From positions 1 to 64,000 of the forward strand of contig JAIWND010000031.1 in NCBI GenBank assembly GCA_025330725.1: 64,000 nucleotides of DNA. Direction: 5' to 3'. Made by a program: the position numbers and the translations under genes. The stretch is from Chlamydoabsidia padenii (Eukaryota > Mucoromycota > Mucoromycetes > Mucorales > Cunninghamellaceae). Under the pieces are notes generated by a model. The model did no database searches and was not told where the DNA came from. It saw only the letters and a program-made list of their open reading frames with translations. Numbering within the stretch: position 1 is the stretch's first letter; each line of letters begins with the position of its first letter. Shown here in pieces: positions 22,001 to 33,291 of this stretch.

Positions 22001-23650
22001 GGTTACTGTGAACAAATGGATATCCATAACCCCAATGCTACTGTCCGTGAAGCTCTTCGATTTTCCGCCTACCTTCGTCAACCTGCCTCTGTGTCCGTGG
22101 AAGAAAAGAATGCCTATGTTGAACAAATCATTACTCTTATGGAAATGGAAAAGATCGGCGATGCTCTTGTTGGTGATCTTGAAGCTGGTATTGGTATCTC
22201 TGTCGAAGAACGTAAACGTTTAACTATTGCTACTGAATTGGTTGGTAAACCCAAGCTTCTCTTTTTGGATGAACCTACCTCTGGTTTGGATGCTCAATCT
22301 TCTTACAACATTGTCCGATTTATCCGTAAATTGGCTGATGCTGGCTGGCCTGTCTTGTGTACTATCCATCAACCTTCTGCTACTCTGTTTGAACACTTTG
22401 ATCATCTTTTGCTTTTGGTCCGTGGTGGTCGTACTGCTTACTATGGTGAAATCGGTCCTGATGCTAGCACAATGGTCAACTACTTTGAATCTAACGGTGG
22501 TCCCAAGATTGACAAGTCTGCCAATCCTGCTGAATATATCCTCGAATGTGTTGGTGCTGGTACCGCTGGTAAAGTGACTCAAGATTGGGCTGATGTCTGG
22601 GCCAACTCAAAGGAAGCCAAGGCCTTGGAAGAAGAACTCGAACAAATTCATGGCTCGGTCAGTCACGAAAAACCCAAACACGTCTCTGCTTATGCTCAAT
22701 CTTTCTGGCAGCAATTCATGATTGTGTACAAGCGCATGAATGTCTCTTGGTGGCGTTGTCCTACTTACAATGTTGGAAGACTGTTTAACGTGTGCTTTAT
22801 CGGTTTGATCTCTGGTTTCTCCTTTTGGAAACTTGGTAGCTCCCCTGCTGATATGCAAAATCGTATGTTCTCGGTGTTCACTACTCTCTTGATGAGTAAC
22901 GCCTTGATTATTCTTGCTCAGCCTCGATTCATGGCTGAACGATTGTGGTTCCGTCGTGAGTATGCTTCCAAATACTATGGCTGGGCTCCCTTTGCGTTGT
23001 CCTGTATCATTGTCGAAATCCCCTACTTGCTTGTATCTTCTGCCCTCTTCTTATTCTGCTTCTACTGGACTGCTGGCTTGCAACAAGATTCCGATCGTAT
23101 CGGTTTCTTCTATATCCACTTTTCGGTCTTCTTGTTGTACTCTGTCTCTCTTGGTTTTATGATTGCCTCCTTCTCTTCTTCACCTCCTATGGCTGCTGTG
23201 GTCAATCCCTTCTTCACCTCTATTCTCATCTTGTTTGCTGGTATTATGCAACCCCCAAGTGCCATGCCCTACTTTTGGCGTGCCTGGATGTACCACTTGG
23301 ATCCTTATCACTACTTGATTGAAGGTCTGGTTGTCAATGTGATGGATGGCGTTAAAGTCACATGCAGTGAAGGCAACTGGTTGAAGGTCAATGCTCCTCC
23401 TAATCAAACATGTGGTCAATACTTTACCGAATACTTCAAGGATGGTGGTCTTGGTTACTTGGAAGATCCTAACGCGTCGGGCTCCTGCAACTATTGTCAA
23501 TACTCCCGTGGTAACGACTTTTACGAAGCAAATATTGGATGGGACTTTAACAACAGATGGAGAGACATGGGTATCCTTTGCGCTTACTGGGTCTTCAACA
23601 TCATGGCTTTTATGACCTTTGTCTTCTTGTTCAGAAAGGCCAAGCGATAA
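19036..23650 (+). CDS. full-size PDR-type ABC transporter (ABCG)
   Basis: Plasma-membrane drug/lipid efflux pump of the fungal pleiotropic drug resistance class. Exons 19036-19647, 19741-20994, 21060-21209, 21293-23650; 1457 aa, the usual PDR length, with order NBD1-TMD1-NBD2-TMD2. NBD1 has the PDR-specific Walker A with Cys (GRPGAGCTTLL), VRGLSGGERKRLSIAE and a Walker B ending in Trp-Asp rather than Asp-Glu (NCWDCSTRGLDAS). NBD2 has canonical GSSGAGKTTLLD and FLDEPTSGLD but a degenerate signature (ISVEERKRLTIATEL). This half-degenerate pairing is standard for PDR pumps. The cytosolic N-terminus is long and acidic. Codons are strongly biased (GGT, GCT, CGT, AAG), suggesting high expression. 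No canonical PDRE seen upstream. Confidence 0.97.
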
Positions 23651-24764
23651 ATGTATTGTCCTTCACATTTAAAATAGTTTTCCCCTTCTTTTTTTATTTT
23701 TATCTTATTGTATTTACTTATTACTACTACTTATCAACTCACATCAAGGTTTACTCCTTTTTACCTCTAGCATACAATATTAGAATACATAATTTATGTT
23801 TACTTGAATAAAACAAGTATGTTTACAAATAACCAAAAGTCTTTATAATGTTTGTCTTGCCTTTTTACTATAGGTGTCCTATGTGCACTGGAAATAATCA
23901 AATCCCGGCATTTTTATTTTTAAACCCAACTTGCGCCCATTCCCCCTCTCTCTTTCACTTTTTATCTCCTTTTTGTTGAATTCACTAATGGGCTCAATTT
24001 GTTTACAGACCAAATCAATGTCGAATGCTTTGGTTGCTTTCACTGCTTGGCCAACATCAATCTAATCTTAATTGACTGCTGTAGGTAATACTCCTTTTGT
24101 ATTTGACACTCACTAACCTTATCTCTCTTTCCTTCTTTTTAGTACTGCCTTGACAGTAGTAAATCTTATAAACAGGATAGTAGTGCGGTTCCCCTATGAA
24201 AAAACGGCTTGACTTGACTGGAAACATCCCTCTTTGAATGTGACAAGATAAATCGTCCAACAACAACAACAACAATCAGCTTCACGATATTAACTCCACC
24301 AAAGTACAACCCTCTTTGTCCTGGGTCAGCTTAAATGATAGATGGCCAGTCTGACAGATCGTCTCCTCCATGGTATATGCAAAGAAGTAAATATTCTTCC
24401 CACCGAGTAAATGAAGCACTAACGCACTTCTATGTTATATATAGGATGAACGGGGAGGGTAAACATATCATATTGGTGACTGGTGATCGGTGGCAAGATA
24501 TCGTCTTCCTTGCCTTTGACTGTATCCAGTTTGTAAATACAACATTCATGTTTTTAGGTAAGACAAAGTGTCCTTCCCGACATTGTCTTTATGCCGAAGA
24601 CAGGGTTGGTGCATAACAGGAATATCCGGACTTTCAAATGATCTGGATTTTTTTAAAAGGGGCACTTTTTTGACTTTTTTTTTTTTTTTTGTTTTTTTGT
24701 TTTTTTTTGTTTTTACTAATCTTCTTCCTTTTCTTTCTTTAGACAGTCTACTCGGGTTACTTCA
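23651..24764. other. intergenic / unresolved 5' region of the RhoGAP gene
   Basis: Holds AATAAA for the ABC transporter (about 23806), TCAAATCCCGGC at 23899, an ATG at 23988 with only 25 codons before a stop, a CAA repeat near 24257, and ORFs without family features. May contain 5' untranslated exons of the next gene. Confidence 0.4.
23899..23910 (-). promoter_or_regulatory. CGGGATTTGA element
   Basis: TCAAATCCCGGC, 78 nt before the ATG at 23988. If it is the promoter of the RhoGAP gene, that gene has a long, spliced leader. Confidence 0.35.
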
Positions 24765-27701
24765 ATGGGAACCAAATGGATTGAACTCTATGACCACCAG
24801 ACATGCCACACTTTCTATGTCAATCAGGTAAAAATAAAAGAATAATCCCACACTTGTTGTTATTATGATTAAAATGTATGCTCATAGAATACTGACCAAT
24901 GGAGCAAAGATAAACCTGTAAATGCCCAAATGTAAGTTGAAAAAAAAATACAAATGAATATGTTTACTTATCCGCTCTACGCTTCTCTTATTAGTGTCAA
25001 GGCAGATCCAGACTGTGTTTGGTCCATCTGGAATGACGACACCAACACTCTTCTCTATTATAGCCCCCAAACAATGAAATGGATTCCTCCTCCTCATCCT
25101 TCGTGTACTATAGTGCCTCTCACACATTTAGTCAAGGTAAACAATTATCCCAAGCTTTGGCGTACGAATAACGAAACCGTCTTGTTTATTATTTGTTTTT
25201 ATATTGTGCAACAATAGAAACCATCAATGCGACGATACATCTATTTGCCGCCAATACCAAGATGGAAAAGACACGATACTACATCTGACTATCGGCATCA
25301 AAACGACACCAGTATAAGCAAGCAAACCACCTCGACCATTATTCAAACTTGTGATCAAACGTCTTTACCAAACGAAGCATCTCAATCCTCTATGTCTCCA
25401 AAGATAAAGAAACAAGGTTCATTGCTGCAGGTATAAAATAAAAAGCAAACATTTGATATCATCCTCTCTGACCCCTAATAAACTGTATACTAAACGTCTT
25501 TTATTTATTTATTTGGTAGAAATCCAAATATTCTCTTGAATCCACCTTCCAAACCAAGATTTCTCCTCAAGCACTCAAAAGGCATTTTGTCACTCCACTA
25601 TCAATCAACAGACAAACTCAACCTGATTCCATTTTGATCAATGCACAAGGTAAATGAAAAAGATGCAGCTTCATATGATGATATGAAAACAAGTTTACAT
25701 ATCCATGTTTTGTTTTAATAGACACATCCACAACACATATGCAGTATCGTCCCTGCACCACCCAAAAAAATCCATATCGTGCTCCCAGGTAAGGAAAAGA
25801 AGAAAAAGTAAAGGAGTCGAAACCCTTTTGTTTGTGCCACTAACACTTTTTAAATGTCAATATATTCGTTAGGATATATTCTCCACCTTCACCTCTGTCC
25901 CTTGCCACCTCCTCCTCAGCATCCACTTCAGCATCATCACCTTTACCATCACTGTCACCATTGTCGCCACTGTCACCATTGTCACCATCATCACCACTAT
26001 CACCACATAGTCAACTCAACAGTAAATCCAACATTGACAGGAAATTCATCTTTGAAAACTACGCAGCCATGCACTTTACAAATCATAAACGAGGGTTTTT
26101 AATACGCACCCCTATCTCTTCGACAATCATGGCTCAATGGACAAAGGTAAGATGGCATACTCAAAAGAGGGGATGGAAAAAGGGGATGCGTGATGTTATT
26201 GCCATGCTCTGGGCCAAGTGGGAGAACATATTCCCTTTCCATTGCATGACTTGACTGTTTTTAAACTAACATAGATTCCAGAATTCTATTACCAAACCTT
26301 TACTTAGATCTACAAGCAAAATATACAACAAGGATTCCATCGAATGCTTCAAAAAGATACAAATGATCATGGGTGATCGACCAAGAAGATCTCACGGGCG
26401 GACAAACAATAACGACGATGTGGCGGACATACAATCCATTCTTACTTTGGGCATCACTGGCGGACAATCAATCTGTGATGAAATATATGTACAATTATGC
26501 AAGCAACTCAACCACAACCCTGGATCGTAAGTCGAATTTGACATGAAGGGTTGGGTAAAAAAAAAAGGAGTGGAAGGGGGGGGGGAAACAGATCGTCTAA
26601 CTTTATTATTCATGGGGTGTGCATATAGAACAAGCTCTCAAAATGGCTGGGAATTGCTATCTGTCCTGTGCTCGACGATCCCACCATCAAATGACTTGGC
26701 ATTATACATCATTCAACTTTTGCGCGACCACCACGATCCACGAACGATTGACAACACCAGTAATGACAAATCCTCTTTACCATTCATCAGCTCTTACCTC
26801 AGTCTCAAGATCAGGCGTATCTGTCAAAAAGGTGCTCACGGGAAGGTACCAAGTCAAAAGGAAATCCAGCTGGATCGAATGGCCATATCTCAACAACAGC
26901 GGCAACAACAACTACAGAAAACGGATAAAAAAGCAAATAACCAAGTAATATCAACTATGGTATTCGGCACATCATTAGATATCATTATGGAGAATCAACA
27001 GCATTTAGACGATATTGCAACAACAACAGCTCAACAGCGACAACGTCTCAAGATTCCTCGAATTGTTCCTTTTTTGATTCGTGCCATTCGTCAACTTGAT
27101 GGTCACTCCACACAAGGCATATTCCGTATAGCTGGGCATGCTGATCTGGTGACATCCTTACGACTACAAATTGAAAATGGATTCTACTATGGTGATGATG
27201 AAGGAGATAGTGATGGTCTAGATCTGGATGTTTGTTGTGGTGATCCTAATGTACCTGCCTCTTTACTTCGACTCTGGCTTCGTGAATTACCTACTCCCTT
27301 GATACCGGTGGACTACTACGATCGGTGTATTGATCTTTCCAATGACTTGGTGGCTGTAATGATGATCGTTGATAGTTTACCAAACGTCAACCGGCGGATC
27401 TTGATGTACATTATAGGCTTTCTTCAGGTAACTAAAAAAAAAAAAGTGTACGTAGGAGGCAGGGGTTTAACGTTTTTTTGTTTTGTTTTTTGCTCTATAG
27501 GAATACCTACCTCCTCATGTCTGTGAGCGCACTCTGATGACGGTAAATAACCTGGCTATGGTATTTGCTCCCAATTTATTACGTGGCCCACTCACCGATA
27601 ATCTCGTACTTGCATTACACAAATCAAAATACGAACAACTCTTTGTCAAGACTCTACTACTTGGCCCGAAAGTGGATATGGATCATCAACTGTATGATTG
27701 A
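24765..27701 (+). CDS. WW-MyTH4-RhoGAP protein (ARHGAP39/Vilse-like)
   Basis: Predicted GTPase-activating protein for Rho/Rac/Cdc42. Exons 24765-24827, 24888-24931, 24995-25136, 25218-25430, 25520-25649, 25722-25788, 25873-26146, 26282-26526, 26629-27427, 27501-27701; 725 aa. N-terminus: two WW-like modules (KWIELYDHQTCHTFYVNQ; CVWSIWNDDTNTLLYY to KWIPPP). Residues about 320-470: MyTH4 (KKIQMIMGDRP, CKQLNHNPG, GWELLSVLCSTIPPS). C-terminus: RhoGAP with arginine finger GIFRIAG, then LWLRELPTPLIP and NNLAMVFAPNLLR. The order WW-MyTH4-RhoGAP is that of ARHGAP39. Exon 8 uses the AG at 26280-26281, because the upstream AG gives a stop. The start is the first ATG before WW1; upstream exons are possible. 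Confidence 0.88.
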
Positions 27702-27849
27702 TCTCTAGAATAGAACCTCCCTTCCATCCCCCTTACATTATATTTAATTCTCTCATACTAATTAGACTGCATTGATACCCTATTACATTATCTTTAACAA
27801 AATAAAAAGTCTTTGAAAAACTAGTCTACATACCCACAGTTATCTTTTT

Positions 27850-28291
27850 GCATGATTCGGCGTCTGAAATTTGCATGGTCACCATGTTAGGTGGTGCCTG
27901 GTTGTTACCCCAACTGCCATTCACATTGTCCATACCAGTATAATACTCATCCCCGCCCAATCAAAACCAGACCCAGCAAAACGAATCAATTCCACCCACC
28001 TTGTATTCCAGGAGTTTCCATCGCAATAACTATATTGGCGCCAAAGCCAAAGTCATTAAAGGTCGTATCCATCTAAATGTCAAGCGCCAAAGTATCATCC
28101 ATTGCAGCAGAGTCTTTCGCTTTTTTCAAGTGACCTTTCTCCTTGAATGATTTGTTGCAAAGTTCACAAACATTGGCAGCTTTGGTTTCGAGTTTGAATA
28201 TATTCGTAATGTTTGCATTAGTCTTCTTTATTCTGAAACTTTGTTGAGCAAGTTGATAAGACTTATTTGTTGTTGTAGTTGATAAGAGCAA
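27850..28291 (-). pseudogene. remnant with half C2H2 zinc finger
   Basis: On the minus strand an ATG-less frame reads through AANVCELCNKSFKEKGHLKK, a C2H2 finger that breaks off before its second His, then stops. In the same frame after the stop comes MDTTFNDFGFGANIVIAM and another stop; a third frame then reads DEYYTGMDNVNGSWGNN. Protein-like composition split by stops and frame shifts suggests a decayed transcription-factor-like gene. A variant motif (28351-28365) sits about 60 nt upstream. Confidence 0.35.
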
Positions 28292-28350
28292 AAAGAAGTG
28301 CGAACAAAGGGACAGGTCGTTGACTTTTTTTAAATGGAGGGTCCCCCCTA

Positions 28351-28365
28351 TTTCGAAATCCGACA
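28351..28365 (-). promoter_or_regulatory. variant CGG-TTTCGAAA element
   Basis: TTTCGAAATCCGACA, a one-base-shorter variant, upstream of the minus-strand remnant ending at 28291. Confidence 0.3.
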
Positions 28366-28844
28366 GGCATGCGAGATTTAAAAAGTGGATATGCCACCAA
28401 CCAAGGCAGAGGCAAACAAAGTGTATAGTCCAAAAAAATAAAATAAAAAATCAATCATTCTAAAAGTAAAAAAGGAACAAAGAAGGAAAGTCTTCTATAG
28501 ACAATCCGCTCTAGTGGATAAAAAAGAGAGGAATAACAACGATGAAACCTGTAAGTCATGCAACACTTTTATGCGGCAGATGTGTCGTTCACTAACTGAC
28601 CACATTTCTGTTCCAGTTGTTTATCATTTGCAGATGAGTGCACCTGATATATCAGTAAAAAGTACAGTTGTTCTCAATCACCATGTTCAACTAATACTTG
28701 TCAGATCCCCTTTTTCATATCCCGCAATCTACGCTGCGAAATCCCTACATGTCTGTAGCAAATCCTTTGAACCTATTAAAACGACTTTATTATAATAAGA
28801 CTACGAATTTTATTCTATATAGGTAGGTAATGGTAGTAACTTTA

Positions 28845-29898
28845 TTAAGCAATAAAACGTAATAAGAAGGATGGTAATGCTTGTTTGACATCATTGATGA
28901 ATGGGACAAAATGACTAGGGAATATAAAAGTTAACATGGTTTAGTAAGTGGGAGGGGGTTCTTTTTTTCGGTAAGATGACATACCCGCCAGGATGGTGAA
29001 TCACAGTAGGATTTTCATAACGATCCGCCAATTCGAGCATATCCTCCTTTTTCACCACGGTATCTAGTTCACCTATTAAATGAAACGACTATTATAAAAC
29101 AAGAAGATTTGATTAGACACAGTGTTAGTATATACCTTGTTTTTTATTTGACTTGCAGGTGTTTTAATTTTGGTGGATTGCATAAAGAAAGAGGTATACC
29201 CCGTCTTAGTCGAAGTCATCCTACTACCACAGAGGATGACAAATTTCAGTGGTGGATGTATGCGGTCAGGACCCATTGGATTTGGCCCTACTTGTTGACC
29301 TTCTAGTAAAATAGAGAGCAACGCTGCGACAGTGCCGCCCTGAGAGAATCCAAACACCCCGTCAAATGGTCCCTAAGTGATAAAACTACAAAAAGTAAGA
29401 GCAACATTCTTTTACCACGATCATTTTTACCTGTTCCATTAACACTTTTTTCAAAAGTTGCCATACTTCTTCTTCAGGGCTGCTGGAGTCTTTTATAATA
29501 AACGACTTTTCATTTCTGCGAGGATTCAACCAACTAAAAGATAATTGTCCTACGATTTAACAGAAGCAAAGAAAAAAGTGAGATGTCACAAACCAGTTGT
29601 TGTTTTCTGTTTATATACGAGACTTTATTTTTTACCTTCAGTAGTTGATACGGGTTCAATTATATCGTCGGAGGAGTGATCGACAGGGTGGTTAGGATAA
29701 GGAGCTGTAGGACACACTGTGTTCAATTAAAAAGAAAAAAAGACAGAGAGTTAAAACCAAGATCAAATCTGTCTTGGCAATAGTCTTACCTAGATCAACC
29801 TTGTCTTCAACGGATCGCATCAGTCGTTTTGCTTTTTTTTCAAAAGTTATCCCATTTTCTGCCCAACCATGTAAACACAAGATCTTTAGTTTAGTCAT
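28845..29898 (-). CDS. FSH1-family serine hydrolase
   Basis: Small alpha/beta hydrolase of the FSH1/OVCA2 family (likely carboxylesterase). Exons (transcript order) 29898-29790, 29716-29636, 29549-29431, 29372-29157, 29088-28985, 28914-28845; 232 aa, close to yeast Fsh1. Start MTKLKILCLHGWAENG gives the oxyanion-side HG. The nucleophile elbow is GVFGFSQGG, the acid lies in GELDTVV, and the base is the His of HHPGGHFVP. Intron 4 (29156-29089) has a GC donor (GCAAGT). Only this splice joins TKIKTP to SFHLIGELDTVV as the family requires; the GT donor a few bases on leaves a wrong reading. A GCGGGTTTTGAAAAT element lies 49 nt upstream. Confidence 0.92.
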
Positions 29899-29947
29899 GA
29901 TGGTAAGAGAAAGAAAGACAAGGATTCACTATTAGTTTTTTTCGAGA

Positions 29948-29962
29948 GCGGGTTTTGAAAAT
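29948..29962 (+). promoter_or_regulatory. GCGGGTTTTGAAAA element
   Basis: GCGGGTTTTGAAAAT, 49 nt upstream of the FSH1-family ATG (minus strand), one of the shortest motif-to-ATG distances in the window. Confidence 0.45.
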
Positions 29963-30028
29963 CGAAGAAGACAGGTCTTCTTTGGTCCGTATTTATAAGA
30001 TTCCAATTACTGCTACGTTTTAATTTCA

Positions 30029-30069
<41 letters not shown>

Positions 30070-31381
30070 TACAAAAAAAAAGTATGTAAAAGGCTAGATA
30101 GCAATGACTTACCGCACGGTAGCAAACGTAAGCTCGGCTGATTCAACCGGCAGACCGCATGAAAACTCGGTTGATCACTTTATCCAATATACATTACTGT
30201 TCGAATCTATATCGATGAAACAGGCAACATTACTCATGCATTGACTTCTAAGATTATTGATACAGAATGATACAGCTTACACCGCTTCTCCATCGGCATC
30301 GAATACCTTTCAACACTCGGGAACTAGGAGAGATATGGTCAGATCTGTTTAATATTTAAATACCGAACTCCGCTACTCTCTCAGGAACAGGATACTTCTT
30401 TCCCCCCCCTTAACTTTCACCTTCTTTTCTCTAAAAGATCCTTTTTGAATCTATGAAATTTTCTGATATACCGCGCTATACTATGATAACTTGTTTTGGA
30501 ATCTGTCTTGGTTCTATGGAAAAGGTAAAAAATCCCACTACCCAATAATGACACAACTCACTATGGGGGAATTTTTGCTTAGTTGGTACCTAGTTAACCA
30601 AGACATAAGCTCTATATAATCACATTAATACCCAAATCAACGCTCTATTGATGGAAAAGACTATTACAAGAATATCTTCACATTCCAACTTCCAAATTTG
30701 TCGTTCGTTTATAATTTGCATTGTAAAATTGCGAATCCTGCCACTTTACTTTTCACAAACCCCGGCATCTATTTCCGGGATAACTGTAACAAAAAGACAC
30801 TGACAACGGTATATTATGTAACACGATCTCATTTGTATAAGGTAGATGATTCAGTCAAGATACAGGTAATAACCAATAGCCTAGATCATAAGATTTTCAT
30901 CTCCTTTTACATAGCCTAGTTTTAGTTATAGTGCCATACTCTTTTTACGACAAACCACAATAAAGACAAAAAAACATTCATATGATACTCCCCAATTCAC
31001 TAACATTATTTAAATAATAATTACAATATTTAAGTACCCTAAATGATCACAGGTACTTTATCATGTCATCTCTTCATTGGTATAGACAGATGACAGTGCA
31101 GATGGACTAGAATCGGGATTTGAATTTGCCTAAAAAAGGATTTTGCATGAGGCAAATGTATCGAATCATAAAAAAAGACGCACAATAAAATAAAAAAAAG
31201 TGGTATCATCATCCATATGAGGATTGTTTTGTTTATTAATTAAAATAATAGTTAGGGGATTGGTGTATATGTAAGATGGGATGTCAACAAACAACCGTGA
31301 TAACTAATACTACGTAAAGGAGAGGGGGGTTAATCATAATGATACTATAGGAGAATAATGTATATAAATTATAGGACAAGT
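29963..31381. other. gene-poor region
   Basis: T run at 30031-30067. A start-exon-like stretch at about 30451-30525 reads MKFSDIPRYTMITCFGICLG then a GTAAAA donor, with no convincing continuation. An open frame at 30698-30919 starts with TTG, and CGGGATTTGAATT lies at 31114-31126. No gene I can name. Confidence 0.4.
30031..30067 (+). repeat. poly-T tract
   Basis: 37 consecutive T about 130 nt upstream of the FSH1-family gene (minus strand), so poly-A in that gene's sense orientation. Confidence 0.9.
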
Positions 31382-32020
31382 CTAGTGATGATGATGATGA
31401 TGATGATCCCATGTAGAGGCTGTACCATAAGCGTAGGGTTGTGGATGATCATCATCACCATCATCTTCACCTGCTATTCCTAAAAAGTATGAAGGTCGAA
31501 TGACAGAATGAAGTTGTTGATGGTGATGATGATGGGAAAAAGAAGAAAAAGAAGAAGAGATCCCACAAGTTGTGTTGTCGTCCAGTAAAGAAGGTATCCG
31601 ATCCAAATCAATATGATGGCGGCGACTTTTTTTATATAGCTTTTGTTGATGTTCCAACCGTTCGTGATACTCTGCCAAATAGTCTCGTGTCGGATCTAAA
31701 GGTTGGGGTTCTTCGGTCAAATAACCAAGCTCTTCAAAAAAGAGATGGATATTGTCGTTATGTATATGGTTCATACTGTCAATAGTGGTTTCATCCGCGG
31801 TGAGAGTGATAATAGTAGGCAAGTTTTCTTGACATAAGGAGTCGTCTACCCAATAAGCTGTTGTTTCCGGTGTCATTGTTTCATTAGTGTCGTCTTCATC
31901 GTCTTCATTATCGTCCACAAGGATGCCATCGTGATCATGTTTGAGCAGTGGTGGTTCAGGATCGTCAGCCGTCAGTGATAAGAATGTAATTCCACCATGG
32001 TCATTATCGTTTTTTGTCAT
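31382..32020 (-). CDS. acidic protein of an unrecognised paralogous family (copy A)
   Basis: Single-exon gene of 212 aa; function unknown. Its N-terminal about 120 residues align throughout with the product of 44269-44817. Shared blocks: FLSLTADD (copy B LISLTGDD); CQENLPTIITLTADET (copy B VQENLFQIIPLTPEET); LFFEELGYLTEEPQPLDP then TRDY at 93-114 (copy B LFFEELGVLCEEPEPIDP then SRDY). After this core both turn basic (KKSRRHH / NKRRPRR) and then low complexity; this copy ends in seven His. Acidic overall, no signal peptide or membrane segment, so probably nuclear or cytosolic. The promoter shares a TCTGATTGGC box with copy B. It is divergent from the glutathione transferase. Confidence 0.8.
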   Translation of the reverse strand: MTKNDNDHGGITFLSLTADDPEPPLLKHDHDGILVDDNEDDEDDTNETMTPETTAYWVDDSLCQENLPTIITLTADETTIDSMNHIHNDNIHLFFEELGYLTEEPQPLDPTRDYLAEYHERLEHQQKLYKKSRRHHIDLDRIPSLLDDNTTCGISSSFSSFSHHHHHQQLHSVIRPSYFLGIAGEDDGDDDHPQPYAYGTASTWDHHHHHHH

Positions 32021-32163
32021 TGGTATACAAGTAGTTCAAGTGGGTATATATGGTAAAAGTTGGGAAATGGAAAGAAAGAAGAAGGAAAGGAAAGAAAAAG
32101 GCTTGTTTTTATTTACCTTGCGGGAAATCAAGGAACGAAAATGCAAATGTATCGATCGTCGTT

Positions 32164-32177
32164 GGGCCAATCAGAAC
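32164..32177 (-). promoter_or_regulatory. CCAAT box shared with the paralogue promoter
   Basis: GGGCCAATCAGAAC; in the sense of copy A it reads GTTCTGATTGGCCC, about 147 nt before its ATG. The copy B promoter has TCTGATTGGC in the same orientation, 123 nt before its ATG. Confidence 0.55.
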
Positions 32178-32199
32178 TCTCGACCTGAAAATAAGTGAA

Positions 32200-32213
32200 G
32201 CGGCATTTGAAAT
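32200..32213 (+). promoter_or_regulatory. GCGGCATTTGAAA element
   Basis: GCGGCATTTGAAAT, 94 nt before the glutathione transferase ATG and 180 nt from the divergent acidic-protein ATG. Confidence 0.4.
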
Positions 32214-32307
32214 CATGGAAATAAAAGGCGGCTTTCGTTCTTTTACTCTTCTGTCTTTCTCATTCTCTTTTTTTTTTTTTGTTTTTTTTTTCTATCCTCA
32301 ACTAAAC

Positions 32308-33291
32308 ATGGCCATCATCAAACTATATGATCTTGTGTTGGACGTAGACAAAGAAATCTGGAGCCCCAACACTTTGAAGGCTCGGGTCGCTTTAAATGTC
32401 AAGGCAAGTCCAGGAACGCCATCGGGGAGGAAAGACCAAGACATTTGACTAATCATACTCTATTTTACTTAGGGACTCAATTATGAAACCGAATGGCTTA
32501 CCTTCTTTGATATCCACTCACTCATTCCTGAAGTCACGTAAGTCTATTCACTCTTTACCAAAATAGCCGGCCATGTCCTTGCTTAGCTTACTAATCTCTT
32601 CTCCGACCTTTTGGCTTGTTCAGTCAAAACAAGCATCAACCTCCTACCGTACCAGTTATTGTCGACGAAAAAAAAGATGGTGAACAAACTGTGGTACAAG
32701 ACTCGTGGGAAATCGTAAAGTATTTGGACTCAGCTTACCCGGACACACCAAGCTTGATCAGGGGGGAAACAGAAGGTCTCCAATACTACTTTTACAAGCA
32801 AACTCATGCTTGCATTCTGGTGCCTATCTTCAAGCTCTGCCTCTTGACCATCCACAAAAAGTGTAGTCCTGAACCAATCAAGGAGTGGTTCCGTAAAAAC
32901 CGGGAATCCATGTTCAAAATGACCTTGGAGGAATTCGCTGGTGATTCGACTGATCATATTACTGCGCTCAAAACAGGTTTAATCTCGATCCACTCTACTT
33001 TGCAATCCTATCCATATCTGACTGGTGACAAAAGTAAGTAAAGCATAATTAAAAAAAAAAGTCAAGAGGAATAATGATTAACGATGTTTTTTTGCTTTTG
33101 TTTTTTGTGCTTATGTAGTCGGATTTGCAGACGTGGTCTTGGTGTCCTACTTTAAAATGCTGGCTGTCCTCAGAGACGATATATTCGAATCTGCTCTCTT
33201 GGATGCTTATCCTGATGATGCTATTCGCAAATGGTGGTTCAAGATGGAAAAGTATACACACCTTAGTCCTCCTAATGATGCTCATTTATGA
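32308..33291 (+). CDS. glutathione S-transferase-like protein (etherase-like)
   Basis: Two-domain GST of 247 aa. Exons 32308-32403, 32473-32537, 32624-33033, 33119-33291. Thioredoxin-fold part: MAIIKLYDL, the PPTVPVIVD cis-Pro block and VVQDSWEIVKYLD (the SNAIL-like Ser binding glutathione gamma-glutamyl). Helical C-terminal domain follows, with YLTGDKIGFADVV (N-capping box). The N-terminal pattern resembles LigE/etherase-type GSTs common in fungi, a placement from memory. Intron 1 (32404-32472) has a GC donor (GCAAGT); this gives the expected ALNVKGLNYETEW junction. Likely cytosolic detoxification. Confidence 0.88.

Noticed and set aside
26280..26281. Using the upstream AG (26273-26274) for RhoGAP exon 8
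   Set aside because: It gives an immediate in-frame stop; the AG at 26280-26281 restores MyTH4 sequence.
30110..30190. Possible tRNA-like stretch (short inverted segments around 30120-30180)
   Set aside because: No A-box/B-box pair with the right spacing and no cloverleaf could be formed by eye.
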